A stretch of DNA of 64,000 nt from Gautieria morchelliformis. Lineage: Eukaryota; Basidiomycota; Agaricomycetes; Gomphales; Gomphaceae. The stretch is taken from assembly GCA_015179125.1 (NCBI GenBank), contig WHVA01000075.1:186001-250000 (forward strand). The letters are read 5' to 3'. The notes beneath the pieces are model-generated. The model was not told the DNA's origin. It ran no database searches and saw only the letters and a list, made by a program, of their open reading frames with translations. Each line of letters starts with the position of its first letter. Within the stretch, counting starts at the first letter, position 1. A program made the translations under genes and the position numbers. Shown here piece after piece: positions 1-15,215 of this stretch.

Positions 1-750
1 ATGGGAAAGGACCAAGCGGCTGAAGGGGGGGTGGTGATCTAACTGTCGCGGCCGCAGAAGCAAACCGAGGACGGGCAAACTTGAGGGAGAAAGCACGACA
101 AGGTGTTTGGTGGCCCTGGGATGAGTATGCAGTCGATATAAGCCCAGTGGACACTGTATTGGCTTGGTGTTACCTGTGAAATCCAAGCCGGGAGAATACG
201 CGCTGATTTAGAACAAGCTCGCTGTGTCGCCATGCAGAAAAGCGACGGGCTATGTTCAAAAGGATCGAGCCAAATCTGTTCAATCCACCACGTTGGCCTG
301 GAGGAAACCGTGAAAGAGGGAAGGCCTGCGAGTATAGAAGAACCAATAATCCGGCGGCTCTTACTTATGCTCATATTTATCACCATACTTGTGATCAAAA
401 CAGCCAACGATTATTAGACTATATATGCAACATAGAGATTCGACCCGAGCATATGCCAACGCCCACGGCAGTGATTCTCAGGCTCAGCAAAGCTAGTAGC
501 ATGATGGCGTTACAAATTTCCAAGCTAACCACTAGTGAGTAAGAGAGTATAGTATCCCTCAAGCAAGGAAGCAGAAAGGTGGCAATAAATTTGAGCTACG
601 GGGGCCTCTAAGACAGTGACACTGCTAAACTTGTGGTTGCACTTTTGAATGAGCCTACGAGGGTGGTATAAGCGTCAGGAGGTCACGTGCTCCGGGTCCA
701 AGAGTCTGTCGCGACTCAGTCTGTAACTTACTGTACACGTAGCTAAACTT
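1..750. other. Upstream stretch without a supported gene
   Basis: Only short open stretches are present on either strand. None shows a recognisable domain, an intron-supported structure or a run of coding-like residues. The minus-strand open stretch around 40-400 is 122 residues but has no family signature. The last part must hold the promoter of the gene that starts at 751. I see no tRNA or repeat here. Confidence 0.5.
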
Positions 751-3617
751 ATGGCGTCCCCGTGGAAGGGCAAAGCTCGTGCTCAAGAAACGGATGCCGA
801 AGACCTGAATCCTGTAATAACATACCGACACCTGTTATCCTCTGGTCTCGGCGTGAGGTGAGCCATAAGTGCTCTGTCAAATTGCCTTCATCTGACCGAT
901 GGCAGAAACCCACTGCGAGTCTGTGGTCTTTCTGATATGGATGCATTCTATGCATCGTGCGAGCAACTCAGACTGGGACTAGATCCGAGTGCGCAGGACC
1001 TCCTGAAGTGCCTTTAAAATGTGGCTGAAATCTACTCACAGGCGTACCTCTCATTGTTCGCCAATGGGACGCCTTGATTGCCGTCAATTACCCCGCTCGA
1101 GAGTACGGGATCTCTCGCATGGATAAAATCGCGTCTGCGCTTCAGCGATGTCCCCATCTTCGGGTGGTCCATGTGGCCACATTTGACCCTAATGTCCCAG
1201 ACGCCAAACCGACATACACAGACAGTCCGAATAGCGTGACCCACAAAGTGTCGTTAGATTACTACCGGAAGGAAAGCAAAAAGATTATGAATGTTTTCAA
1301 GGAAATGCTTCCCGGGGCAGAGGTAGGTAAGGCGTTTAATGGTTACTCGAAGATACTCCTCTTAACGAAAGACCAGAGCGAGCCTCGATAGATGAAGGTG
1401 CGTTGTTGACTTCATACGACCTCGCATACGATGTTTCAGGGCTCATGTTATTATTATGATAGCCTTCATCGACTTCACAGAGCCCGTACGCCGGCAGATC
1501 CTTGCCCACTTCCCCAACCTCGCTACCCCTCCCCCAGAAGGCCTCGATATTCCCTTACCACCCCCTCCTCGCGAAGGGGTGTCTCTCACATACCCCCCGT
1601 CACGCTCAGCTCTGCAGGGGCAAGGAGGGAACATTTGGTCAGGACTGGGTACATTAGTCCCAATCTCTGGAAAACCCCTTTGTAAACCAAAAAGTTCAGA
1701 ATCTGACGCCACAAAGCCCGTCACTCAAAGCGACGAATCAGTCTATCCTGAGATCGTAGACCAAAACGCCAGCGCTAACGGCAACAACCTGTTGACATCA
1801 TATGGACGGTCCCTGTCCGCAGAACTGGAAGATTTCGGCGATGAAGAAAGTAATGAATACCCGCTTTCTGACGAAGATGAATACGTCTCGTCCGCCGATG
1901 CTCCAGATCACGTACAATCTTCTGAGGCATCACTCGACGCAGACCGCCCACTCACATGGCATGACATTGCACTATCCATTGCGGCGTCACTAATGTTGGA
2001 AATGCGGGACGAAGTGAAGACGAGGTTAGGGTACACGACCTCAGCGGTGCGTATCGCTGTGTATGACCATTAGCGGAGATCTGAGGTGCGTTATCCGTTG
2101 ATCAGGGTATCGCCAGGAACAAATTTCTCGCCAAGGTATGGCTGTTCGCCGTCCTCAGTTTCTAATTTTCTTGCCCATTTTTGAGTCCTAACGATCTCCG
2201 AAGCTCGTAGCATCATACAAGAAACGTGACTCACAGGTCAGCTCAGGCTTACCCTTGCTTACGCAGCCACGGAATGTTGATCTGTACACATCAGACCATC
2301 CTTCGTAATGCTGCGATACCGAATTACCTTCGCCCCCTTCCATTTCAGAAGGTGAGATGTTCATGATTCTTGTAGGTGTTGGCTCTAAGCGGTGTACCTC
2401 AAGATTCGTTTCCTTGGGGGAAAGCTCGGAACTGCCCTTGCGGAAACGTACGAGGCACAGACGGTTGGAGATCTCCTGTGAGCCATGACGCCGCGTAAAT
2501 AGTCTTGGTGCTAATGCCACTCGGCAAAAGGGGTATTAGCATTGGTTTGTTGTCCAGGCTTTGAATTCATGTCATGATGGCTCTCATGGGCGGGCGACAG
2601 AGGACTTACAGCGCAAATTTGGGGAGAGCAGCATTTGGGTGTGGGAAATTCTTCGGTCAGTCTCCAATACCGTTTTCAGATAAGTTCAAATTGTCATTAT
2701 TGCAGAGGGATTGATCTCTCGGAAGGTATGTGAGGTCGTCTGTGACATTGTGTGTGAATGAGCGACGATATTGGCAGTGAAGGAGAAACCTCCTATCACT
2801 AAAAGCATGGGCGCATCGAAGAATCTCCAACATCCCATTACCCATCCATCCGAGGGTGCCCACTGGCTTCGAATTCTTGCGGGTGAGCTTGCATTTCGAC
2901 TCCAAGAGGCTCGAGAGGAGAACCCCGGATTATGGCCAAAAACGTTGGTCTTACATGTCCGGCAAGGTTATTTACTTTAATAAACTACGTCAACCCTTAT
3001 GTTAACTGCTGGATTCAGCATACGACACGACACGCTCGAAACAGGCTCCCTTCCCCTTTACGCGTGCCGCAAGTATGGATTTTATCTGCAAGGCAGCGGA
3101 GAGACTCTGGGTTGAACTCGTTGGGACCAATGCCGAATATGACAAGCACAAGGCAAAGGGGAGGGCAGCGGCGATGAAAATTACCAACGTTTTTCTGGGA
3201 TTCACTGGAGTCGAGACGAGGGCTGCAGGACAGCGCAGCATCGAGGGCTTTTTCTCGGACAGTGACCGACAGAGTAAGAGGAAGGCTGAGGATGGTGTAC
3301 GTGCCGAAGGATCAGACAAACGGCGAGCCTTGGGGGCGAGTGTTCGTGACGGGCCTGCCGAATTTGAGGTGGGAACAAGTCTCTCTTTCCGCTGTCCCCG
3401 GTGTGGTCAACAGGTTCGACGTGTGATTGATGAGGTGGATGATCGGGAGGCCGCGCTAGATGTGTTGAAGATGGAGCATGATGACTTTCACTATGCCCAG
3501 GACCTCGCAAGAGCGGGCGACGGGAACGCAAACCCCAACGAGAAGAGGCGGAAAAAAGGCAAGGTCGTGGCCAAGGGCATCGCGAAGTTTTTTTCTCCTG
3601 TGGCTCCAAAGAGGTGA
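751..3617 (+). CDS. RAD30: DNA polymerase eta (Y-family translesion polymerase)
   Basis: Inserts nucleotides opposite UV photoproducts at stalled forks in the nucleus. Fourteen exons: 751-857, 906-988, 1042-1326, 1377-1397, 1463-2046, 2106-2135, 2204-2236, 2295-2351, 2404-2477, 2531-2544, 2601-2655, 2706-2725, 2778-2966, 3019-3617. They join in frame to 716 residues, and every junction restores a conserved family motif. Visible signatures are DMDAFYASCEQ (first catalytic Asp), IAVNYPAREYGI, SIDEAFIDF (second acidic pair), GYTTSAGIARNKFLAK, and the helix-hairpin-helix region IRFLGGKLG...TVGDLL. After the little-finger domain come a canonical PIP box (QRSIEGFF), a UBZ-type zinc finger (FRCPRCGQQV followed by His residues in EHDDFHYAQDLA), and a C-terminal IAKFF resembling a second PCNA-binding motif. 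An acidic insert of about 100 residues lies between the IDFTEPVRR and WHDIALSIA blocks. The start is the first ATG before YRHLLSSGL; it is less certain than the core. Confidence 0.93.
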
Positions 3618-4071
3618 ATTACAGTACTGTAATCTGTGACAGGACATGTGTATTATCATTCTATCTGCCTCTCTAGACGGCGTATCACTGATTTGTGATG
3701 CTGGAGTTTCGACGTCCTTCTGTTTCCAAGTACTGTAATAGACGGCCAATGATGGCCACTGCCTGTTGTCTATCATATGTCGGAAACAGCCGAAAATTAG
3801 GTAGGAAGTCGATCGACTTAGTGACGTCGCTAAGCCCTTGGCGTGACACGGGCAGTCGGTGACGTTCGTCCATACTAGCTCACTTCGACAGTGGCAGGCC
3901 ACAACTTCACACCGGAAGAACTTGGGCGGATTAGATAGAGTTCTGCGTATACTCGTCTTTCTACTCTTCTTTCACTTCAACTTCGTGTAACGGCTGGCCT
4001 CGTCGGTGCCCCTCCGACGTTCTTTCCTTAGCTTCGGGTTTTTGGAAAACCATCGCTCTTTTTATCGTGTT
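3618..4071. other. Intergenic spacer between RAD30 and the receptor gene
   Basis: No exon-like stretch, tRNA or repeat is seen. The open frames on the minus strand here are partly antisense to the end of RAD30 and have no family features. The stretch should contain the RAD30 3' end and the promoter and leader of the gene starting at 4072. Confidence 0.5.
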
Positions 4072-6741
4072 ATGTCGCACTCAGTCGTTCTCAATGACCA
4101 GATGGTCACTGGTGGCACCGTGAGTGCTTTTATTCTTTCGTTTCGTTCAGTAGCTGGATAAACATGTTGTCCTTCAGATCATTACTGTCGCGGCAGGCTT
4201 CGCAATGGTCTTTCTACTGCTGACGCTTTGCCACATCATCCTTGCGCTCATCGTCCCGACTTACGCCCATCGCGTGTCCAGCTCCCAGGAACGCAATTTC
4301 ATTATGAGCCCACTTGGTTTCTACATTATTTGCCTTCTTGCGAGTAATTTCATTACTGCCCTGGGTGGCATCATGGAAGCCCAATGGGTTGGAGCCAGAG
4401 CTATTACAGAAGGTCCGGCTTGTACTACGCAAGGTATGATGGTGTGCCGAAGGCCGACAGTTAGTTCACTGATGCGTTGATATAGCGTTCACGCTGCAGC
4501 TGGGGAACAACGCGGCTGCGCTGTGGACCGCAGTGATCTCCGTATCTGCGTTGCGAACATTTGTGTTCCGCGCACGTCCGTTGTCAAAATCCGTTGCCGT
4601 GCCTGTGATTGCTGTGCTGTGGATTGGTATGATAGTGTTTGGTGCGTGTTCTGCGTGCGTACGATCACCGCAGTCATTTCAACGTTCCTCCAGATGGCCT
4701 AGCGTCAACAATTTTCGCCGATCACTCAGGAAGTTTCTTTTATGGTGTTGCTAACATGTGGTGCTGGATCACTCCGACTCATCGTACTGCTCGTCTCGCC
4801 ATTCAATACGTCTGGGTGCGTACTGTTATGTCCACTTCTATCATATCCCAAGGCTCACGTATTCCATAGATGTGGGTGTCGTCGTTTCTTAGCGCTGTGT
4901 GTTTCGTTCTTGTCTTCCTATCCGTGCGTGGACACATCACGGTGAAGAGGGATGGGCAAAGCCGAAGCGTGAGATGGAACAGACGCGCTTTTAATTCCTT
5001 TGCTCTAGGAAGTGGAGAGGAGCAGTACGGAGCTCTTGTCGGCAACGTTGGGAAGACGATGTGCTGGTTAGTACCTATTGATGGGCAGTTATTCAGACTC
5101 ACAGCTCGTTCTGCCTAGGTTCCCAATCAGCTATATAACCCTCACGCTGCCCATCTCCGTATCACGTGTCGGTGAAACTTTTGGTCTCCCGATCCCCACG
5201 TATGCATTCGTATTTTCTGCTGTCAGCGTTCTGCTCCTCGGTTCGTAGCCTGTCAGCAAAACATCCGTTGTTTTCTGACACACTACCTAACAGGAATTGT
5301 CTCGCCGATACTCTATTTCGCCATCCGTCACTCGCTGAAGCATTCTATGACCCGTATAAGCTCCGAGGCGACCCTACGGGGAAGCTTTGGAGAGAAACAC
5401 GATGCGGAGAGTTTCCACACGCCTCAGGATAAACGTCCTTCGCCTGTCACCAAATTTGACCCTTATCCCTGGACGCCGACACCGACTACAAAGGTGTGGG
5501 TTCCCCCATCGCCACACCATGGTATCGGTGAGGCGACCAGCCCATCCTCTGCTAGCTCCTACGGGGTGATCGATAGCAGAGAGGAGAGCAGTTCTGCCTA
5601 TCGCGGGAGCAATGCTCTGCCGAAGCAAGTTCCCGCTAGCTTACAGTTGGGACAAATGTCTCTCCATGGTCATATGGGCAGCATCAGCTCTGTCACCAGC
5701 TCTGGGACGATTGTAGGCCCTGTTAAGCAATTGTCTCCTGTATTAGAGGGCGATTCGCCCTCGGAATCAATGAACCCGCATCCCACTATCCCACCTGCTG
5801 CATTTGTTGCGCGTCGTCAGTCACAAGCGAGCCCAAACCTCACTGTGCCGACGGAGTCGGACAAATTCGCGAATGTTCCTTTGTCTCCCACTTTACGAGG
5901 GCACAAGCGCTCTGACACAGAAACATCTGCGTATACTGGGCCCCGTGCTATTTCTCCCGACCTTAAGGCCTTGATGCAGGCGTCGCAGATTTCCGCTCCG
6001 CCTACAGGCCCACCTCCGCCGCCTCGCAAGACCAGGCGTTTGCCCATCCCGAGTGTACCTGTTGATGTTGATGAGTCTGATCAAGGCTCAATCCTTTCTG
6101 CCGACCCATCCACTGAATCGTTTGATTCTGAGGATACACGCCCGATGTCGATTGGGGATGTCACTACGCGGGGTTCTCCCAGGCGTCCTGATTCCATGCG
6201 CACTTTCTGGGCGGCATACGATGGTGGGTCACCGATGAACCCCAGTATGCCTCCCAACGTGCCTTCTCCACCAGACGCAACTTCATCGAAGCACGACACG
6301 ATGCGTACCTTCTGGGCAGCTTATGAGGATCCTTCGCCTACCGCACCGAGTATGCCAATGCCCCCGGATGTCGCTTCTTTGAGGCAGAATGCGATGTTGA
6401 ACTCAAACGTTACCTCTCCGGATTCGTTGCAGTTCCGACGTCTCGATCCTTCCGTCTCTCTCAAACCATCCTTAAGTGCGGTCGGCGGTGCACCACCGAG
6501 GAAATTGCCTTCGGTCCCTTCAACAATCGATCATCATCGATCGAGGAGTTATACGCAGATGCCGACACCTCCGGTAGCTGCACTGCATCCTAGCTCCACA
6601 AATCTGCGGACTTCCAATAGCGCAACCGCTCGCTTTAACAGTCCCCAGACACGGAATGCACACACGCACACCCCATCCGAATTGAGTCTGAGCAGTGAGG
6701 GAAGCTACCGTACCCCCCGTCCTCACCCAGGATATCTTTAA
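4072..6741 (+). CDS. Seven-helix G-protein-coupled receptor, Git3/cAMP-receptor-like
   Basis: Plasma-membrane receptor candidate of the fungal glucose-receptor/CAR-like class; its ligand cannot be told from sequence. Seven exons (4072-4119, 4178-4433, 4486-4641, 4694-4815, 4870-5066, 5119-5240, 5294-6741) join in frame to 782 residues. About seven hydrophobic helices occupy roughly residues 17-45, 58-80, 100-122, 133-153, 185-210, 262-282 and 290-315. The segment FYGVANMWCWI just before helix 5 (YVWMWVSSFLSAVCF) is the typical class signature. The remaining ~460 residues, mostly in the last exon, form a Pro/Ser/Thr-rich cytoplasmic tail suited to phosphorylation. The tail carries the octapeptide MRTFWAAY twice (codons from 6196 and 6301), followed by acidic-Pro spacers. 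There is no signal peptide; the short N-terminus faces outside by the usual topology. The family call is firm, the subclass less so. Confidence 0.85.
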
Positions 6742-7446
6742 GCATCGACAGGACGTACTAATAGTCTGGGACTAATTGAATGTTTATTGGGACATTGCTT
6801 GCGTCATCGTCAGTGACTACTACATTGACTCCATTATATCGCAGATATACACAGCAATACTTACCTTTTTCTCTCCGTCGATAATTTATTGCTAGGTATA
6901 TACATGAGGTATAATTGGACTATTTACTTGTAATAAGTATCATGTGGGGCAATCTATGCTTACTCAGTCGTGACGGATTGGGTGAGTAAACTGGATTGGA
7001 TACCGATGCCGGCGCTCTTTCGCGCGACCGGGACTTGGACCGTGCTCAAGCCGGCGCAGGCATATGTACAAAAGGAAAAATTGGGGAATGGGTCAGGGTG
7101 GGTGTGAAAAGAAAAAGCTCGAAGCTTTTATGGCTATCGAGCGCGAGATATGTGAGAAGGACGCAAAGAGAGGTAGGCGGAATGTGGGGCTTATATAGCA
7201 TTGGAACACTAGAAAAAAAGTGGAATGTGGAGAGAAAAGTCACGTGGTTCGTGTCATAGATCCGGACAGTATGTGCTTTGTCCATCCCTGTTGGCGGTGT
7301 GCGCCGACCAGCAGGGCACCCTGTTTGAGCTCCGGCCTTGCGTTTTTCAAACTGCGCTTTTCGTTTCCTCCTGACCATCATCTCGTATCCCACTTTTCAT
7401 CTATAGACATACTCTTTACCCAGTCTTTCACTCACTTGTTATAAAT
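6742..7446. other. Intergenic region and probable DBP2 promoter
   Basis: AT-rich in its first third, then a mixed stretch with no recognisable exon. A pyrimidine-rich run with TTTACCCAGTCTTTCACTC just before 7447 is typical of the leader of a strongly expressed basidiomycete gene. No tRNA or repeat is seen. Confidence 0.5.
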
Positions 7447-10255
<2,809 letters not shown>

Positions 10256-10947
10256 CCCCATTCGCCCCCCTCGAGTGTAGTTGCCCTATCATTCTCAGTT
10301 CACCCGACGTTGCGAATACCGCTCTAGAGTGTTGATAATACATTATTTTGACAGCCTGTCTCCCAACTGCGACCTATCTGTTGATGATCAGGATGGCAGT
10401 GCTTCCAGAGTCACAGCAGTTACTTGTTTCGTCACCCGGTGTGTCCAGCTCTTGTTTGGCGGCAGATTCGGACGAGTGGTGATAGCCGCCACCGCCTTCC
10501 CACCAATGGAGCTGCGTGGAACGCGAGACCCTGCACGAGCCTATGCCAGACCTCGAGATGTCACTCGTTCCAGCCTGCCACAAACACGTTGCAAACTACA
10601 GGTACAAGCCGCGCCGTTTCCACGCTACTATATTTGAGCCGTCCCACACAGCGATGCTGTATTCTCCCCCCTCTCCGACTTTCCTCACTGGAGAGGCCGG
10701 CGTCCTAATATAAGCTAGCGTCATCCTGTCGCGATACCCGACGCGGTGCAGGCCTGAAAGACGGTATTGATCGTAGCCGTGCTTGCGTTTCTATACTACT
10801 ATTACCCCTCGCACCTGTTCACTGCCCTGGAACCTTGGACTTGCGTTTCTATACTTCTTCCTGCTCCCTCACTTCTTAACGCCCCGGGTCCTTAATAAAA
10901 ACAATCCAAAGATAGCTTCCCGTTTCCGAAACGCAACGCACCCCACC
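10256..10947. other. Intergenic spacer between DBP2 and the CRIB gene
   Basis: No supported exon. Short open frames exist on both strands without domain signatures. A C-rich leader ends in CCCCACCATG at 10948, a good initiation context for the next gene. Confidence 0.45.
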
Positions 10948-11712
10948 ATGCTCTCCCTCCTCACTTGCTCGGTGTCCCGCCTGGACGATCTTGACTCGTT
11001 CGATGTGGCACCCCCGTTACGACAGCGACGCGTCTCCAGAAGCCTGGGTTTCATAAAACCCACCTCGCCCGGCCCCAAGAGGCGCAGAGTGTCTAAAATG
11101 ACCATTGGGCATCCTACAGACTTTCGCCATGAGTTCCATCTAGGAAAGGACATGGTGAGCGGCATCAGAGCTGCCTTTTGCCGTTGTCCTTGTATGCTCA
11201 CGTACTCTCAAAGGTTCCGGAGGACATGATTTCTGTATGGGATTCTGAACGATGGCAGCAAGCACTCGAAAAAGAGGTACGTGGCTCATCCCGCTGCAAT
11301 GTTTCGTTTCTGACCGTAACGGTGTGTGCAGGACTCAAATTCATCGCCACCATCATCCATTGCTCCCTCTACAGTCCCCTCATCCCCTACCAAGTGCGAT
11401 GTCGCGAAACGCCGGAGTTTCACACCACAGAAACGAAAGCCCGTTCCCTCACTTATTCCTGACATGGACTCGCTCCCAATTGTGGTGCCACATGATATCC
11501 CGTTGCCGCCTTCGCCAGTCGGGTTCGTACCAGAATCAGAGAATGCCGAGTGCGGGCCTTCAGGGTTGTTTTTCCTCATCCCTGATCCCCCGAGACGAAG
11601 TATGGACGACAATGGGGAAGTTCAAGAGCCGGAAACAGCGGAGGATTACACCGTCTGCGAGACTACTCCGGCAACGCAAGTAACAATGACGACCGATGAG
11701 TCTGCCGTGTAG
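10948..11712 (+). CDS. Small CRIB-domain protein (Cdc42/Rac effector)
   Basis: Probably binds GTP-loaded Cdc42 or Rac at the plasma membrane. Three exons (10948-11154, 11214-11276, 11332-11712) join in frame to 216 residues. The CRIB core IGHPTDFRHEFHLG fits the consensus I-S-x-P-x(2-4)-F-x-H-x-x-H-x-G and lies around residues 51-66, preceded by a basic stretch (KRRRVSK) that could bind acidic lipids. The second exon gives VPEDMISVWDSERWQQALEKE, typical of the helix after a CRIB motif. The rest is Ser/Pro-rich and acidic, with no kinase, PH or WH1 domain, so it is a stand-alone CRIB adaptor rather than a PAK kinase. The start has a strong CACC context. Confidence 0.78.
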
Positions 11713-14580
11713 CTGCGCAGATACGTGTGGTCCTAGATGACTACAAACCCTGCATCCGAGACTCCCACACCATACACGGTATTTCTCACACTCACGACAC
11801 GCCTTTGCATTCCATCCCGGCCTTTCCCTGCCTCTGTGTTTGCTTTTCCGGTCACACGTGAACTTGGAAAAGTACGATTATGCGTGCTTGTACTGCCCTT
11901 CGTTCTTGGAAAGGACTCCTGTCGCGTGCATTGTTAAAATGCACCCCCCGTACCTTATAAGTTAGCTAATTGTGTACCAAACCAACGTCTTGGAGGCGTG
12001 TGTTGTACTCTTAATTAAGTTAATATCATTCGTGGAGCTAGTTTGGATCTCAGGACTTGCGTTCTCACAACGCTGTCTCAGACGGTCAGGACTCAGAAGC
12101 AAACGGGCAATCGACGCCGAACTACTCATGTGCCCGTGCACTCAGGCTTGTAGTATATGCATCCGAGGCCAAATATGCAGCCTGAAGGCACTATCAAGAT
12201 TTTAGGTTGGGAGAAGCATAATTACAGTTAGCCTTCGGATCCTCGCGGGTTGCGTTACGATCCGAGTATTTAGCGAATGAAAGAACGTGGTTTGTGAATT
12301 AATTCATCCCATCAATATACCGACATGTACACGGACACGTAGCCCAAGGTTTGCAGGGAATCTCTGCAAGAAATAGGGTCCTTGACTGTACGCTTTCCAC
12401 GGGCGTGCCACCGGTAATACTTTGAGTGGACATGCCAACACTGGACAAGAATCAAGCGGAAGTGTACATATAAGCATACTTAAGCTCCTATAACACGCAC
12501 GACCGAGCGAATGTGTACATCTCTCAAGCTGCGTTACCAGGCACCATACTCAGTATCGCGATCTTGTCCTCGAACTGAATGTTATAGACGGATACCTTCG
12601 ACGCTCTCAAACACGAGAGCTGCCACCACACAACCCATGCTCACCGTATGGGCATGCCGTCTGCGGTGATGTGTCCCTAAGTAGTATCTTGTAACCTGGA
12701 GAATGCTGTTTATTTAGTTTGCATGCAACCATCCAGCCTCAGCGAAAATTCTATCAACCTGCTCGCTGCCGCTGACTCGCACTAATCTATTAACTCTGTC
12801 TGCCGTCCCTCCTGGCTGATTACACTCATGTGCGACGTTCAGCTCGATATTCCCGTTGCGAGAACCCGTGTTACAGTAATACCGTTGCAGCTGCGGATGC
12901 CAGGGGTGGTTCAGCTTCATCCAGTGGACCTTGGTCTGCTATCAAATAACTCATACTTCTTTTACTATCCTTTCGCGTCCCTTGCTTGGTGCATGCATGT
13001 TTCACATACTCACCTCAGCACGGCTTTCGCATGGATCACTTGCATACACACCCGGATATCATAACCTCCGTATCCTCGCCGCTGGGCACGATAATGTGAT
13101 TAGAATAGGGTGTTTCTCGACTTGCGTACCTCACACATGAAAGGACGACAGTTGCTTTTAGATAGCAAATCATAGTTTCGCTAGTACAACATTGTCTCGT
13201 GGCCAGTTCCAATGCCTCCGCCGGTTTGTCATACGGAACCATATGTCCTGCCCTTCAATGGTGGCAAAGGTCAGTCCCTCCTCGGTCCTGGTGAGACCCG
13301 CAGGTTTGCCATCGACTTTCCACTCCCGTTAGTAGTTCTTGCGAGGCGACTCTACTCTGCCCTGACCATTCCATAGCAAGTGTAACTCGCTCGTTGCCGA
13401 CCTGGGTGTAATCGCTATAAGTATGTTATTCCGACAGGGCATAGGACCCACCCAATTGCAAACCTAATCATATGACCCAACGTAGATAAGTACCCTTATT
13501 CCACGCCCAAGCAGTTCAGCGACATAAAATTGTGTCTGATGGCTAACATCGTCCAGGTTCTGTCGGAACGCATTCCCTATATACTTCGGGAGAGCAACTC
13601 GTCAAGTTCCCGACAGATGGATCAACGCCGAGGATCTGGCGAGTCGCGGGCAGGTTCATATAGTTGACAATGTCGTTAACGGAAGATCAGTTAGTTCGGC
13701 ATGGGAAGCAACTGGATACAATTTACACCGTGACAGGATATCAGAGCGTCTCCGCAAGTTCACCCTCACAATCTTTCGAAACGTACCATCGTAAGGATTC
13801 CTGCCTGATAGATATGAACTTTAATATCGAAGAAGTATCGCTGCGCTCTCACCAGACAACCAATAGGGATTAGCAATTTCTGTGTGCGGAACTGTTGCCC
13901 GGCGCCGCAAGACATTGCATCAAATATGTCTACACAAGAGTCCTGCAGCGGTGGTCACATCATCATATCATGCATGCGACTTCACAGCTTGTTTCATACG
14001 GACGCACACTGATATGTCCTGGAACGCCGGCACGCTCGCACCCGTGTACTGCATGTCGTAAGACGATAGCATTGTGCTGCTTGCAGAGTTAGATGACTAT
14101 CGCAGCAGACTGGGCTGCCGACTATTTCGACTAACCGAGAAAAATCAGTCAGCCCGTTTCCTACCCGGTCATTTTTCAGAATTTTATTAGATTACCACAG
14201 AACGCGAGAACTCGCACCGATCATGACTGAAACCAGGTTGACAGGCGTAACTCCAGCGCCGACTGCCTGCTTATTCTCATCGTATATTTGGGCTGCGAAC
14301 ACGGGGAGATAACGGCACTGGTTAAGCCTATGAGATTCGCCAGCGAGGTGGAACGGCCTCCCTTTGAATTCTCTGAAAGTGTCAAAAAAGATTCTAGCAA
14401 ACACTGCGATATTCTTATCTTGAGGCAATGATCGGTTCAAGATAAGAATTAAGGATACTTAGACTCTTAGAAATAGGTTTGATTACCATTATGTTAATAA
14501 TTTTGTAAGTATAATCAGTACTCACCTAATATCAGTGTTGCAGATGACCTATGTTAAATCAGGAAATAGGAGTGGTTTAA
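11713..14580. other. Gene-poor stretch with scattered small open frames
   Basis: I find no confident gene in these 2.9 kb. A short plus-strand frame at 13213-13377 begins MPPPVCHTEPYVLPFNGGKG and faintly recalls the start of a cupin-type protein, but no barrel core or histidine motif follows, so I do not call it. A frame at 13664-13873 is likewise unrecognised. The composition turns AT-rich near 14400-14550, just before the retroelement repeat. It may be decayed sequence of an old gene or element. Confidence 0.4.
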
Positions 14581-14958
14581 TCCGTGTTTAAATAGGTACG
14601 TCTTTACACAGGGCGAATTCCGCCCAGGCCCGCAGGCTTAGTCGTCGCATCGACAGTTTTTGCTGCACGTGACCTTTGCGCTGCCTCACGCTGCCTTTTT
14701 CTATCTCGTTTTTTGTCCTTGGGTGCGCTTCGCCCCTTACCGCTGCTAATTTGCGTTCCGCTGAACGTTCTTTCACCCACAGGCCTGAGTCCCGCTTCGG
14801 CACTGCTGGACCCGCGTCATCGGGTTCGTCATAGTGTCTTAGCGGGGGGCTCACCCAGGCCCTTTATCTACTTTCGCGCCCCTACACTTTCTCCCTTGCT
14901 CGCTTTCTCCGCGCCCTTACCTTCGCACAGCCTATTCGCGCCGCTTTTTCGTCTCTTC
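14581..14958 (+). repeat. Left-end A repeat (A1) of a DIRS-order element, intron-less version
   Basis: This block is nearly the same as the A2 block from 29831. It starts at exactly the same base (TCCGTGTTTAAATAGG) and runs to about GCTTTTTCGTCTC. It lacks the 48-nt GT...AG segment found in A2 at 30181-30228. An ATG at 14983, just after the block, opens a short frame (MADNGQSTLSHENSTG), where the first gene of such an element would start. It is separated from the body of the element by about 10 kb of other mobile DNA. Confidence 0.75.
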
Positions 14959-15215
14959 ATTTATTGGTATCATCTTCTGATTCATGGCCGATAATGGACA
15001 ATCCACACTATCGCACGAAAATTCAACCGGGGCAGGCGACGTTAGCTCACCCCGAGGAGAGAACATCGACACGCGATGAGAGTAAGCCGCCTACTCGGAA
15101 GTTGGCTATAGCCAAGTGGCTATAGCGCTCAATAAATGAAACATGTCTCGCACGTTGCTTAGTATCAATATATCACGTGACTTTGGAACGAACGAACCCT
15201 GCAGCTTTCATCGGT

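Noticed and set aside
13213-13873. Possible cupin-family gene
   Set aside because: The opening MPPPVCHTEPYVLPFNGG is suggestive, but no metal-binding His motif or barrel strands follow in any spliceable frame.
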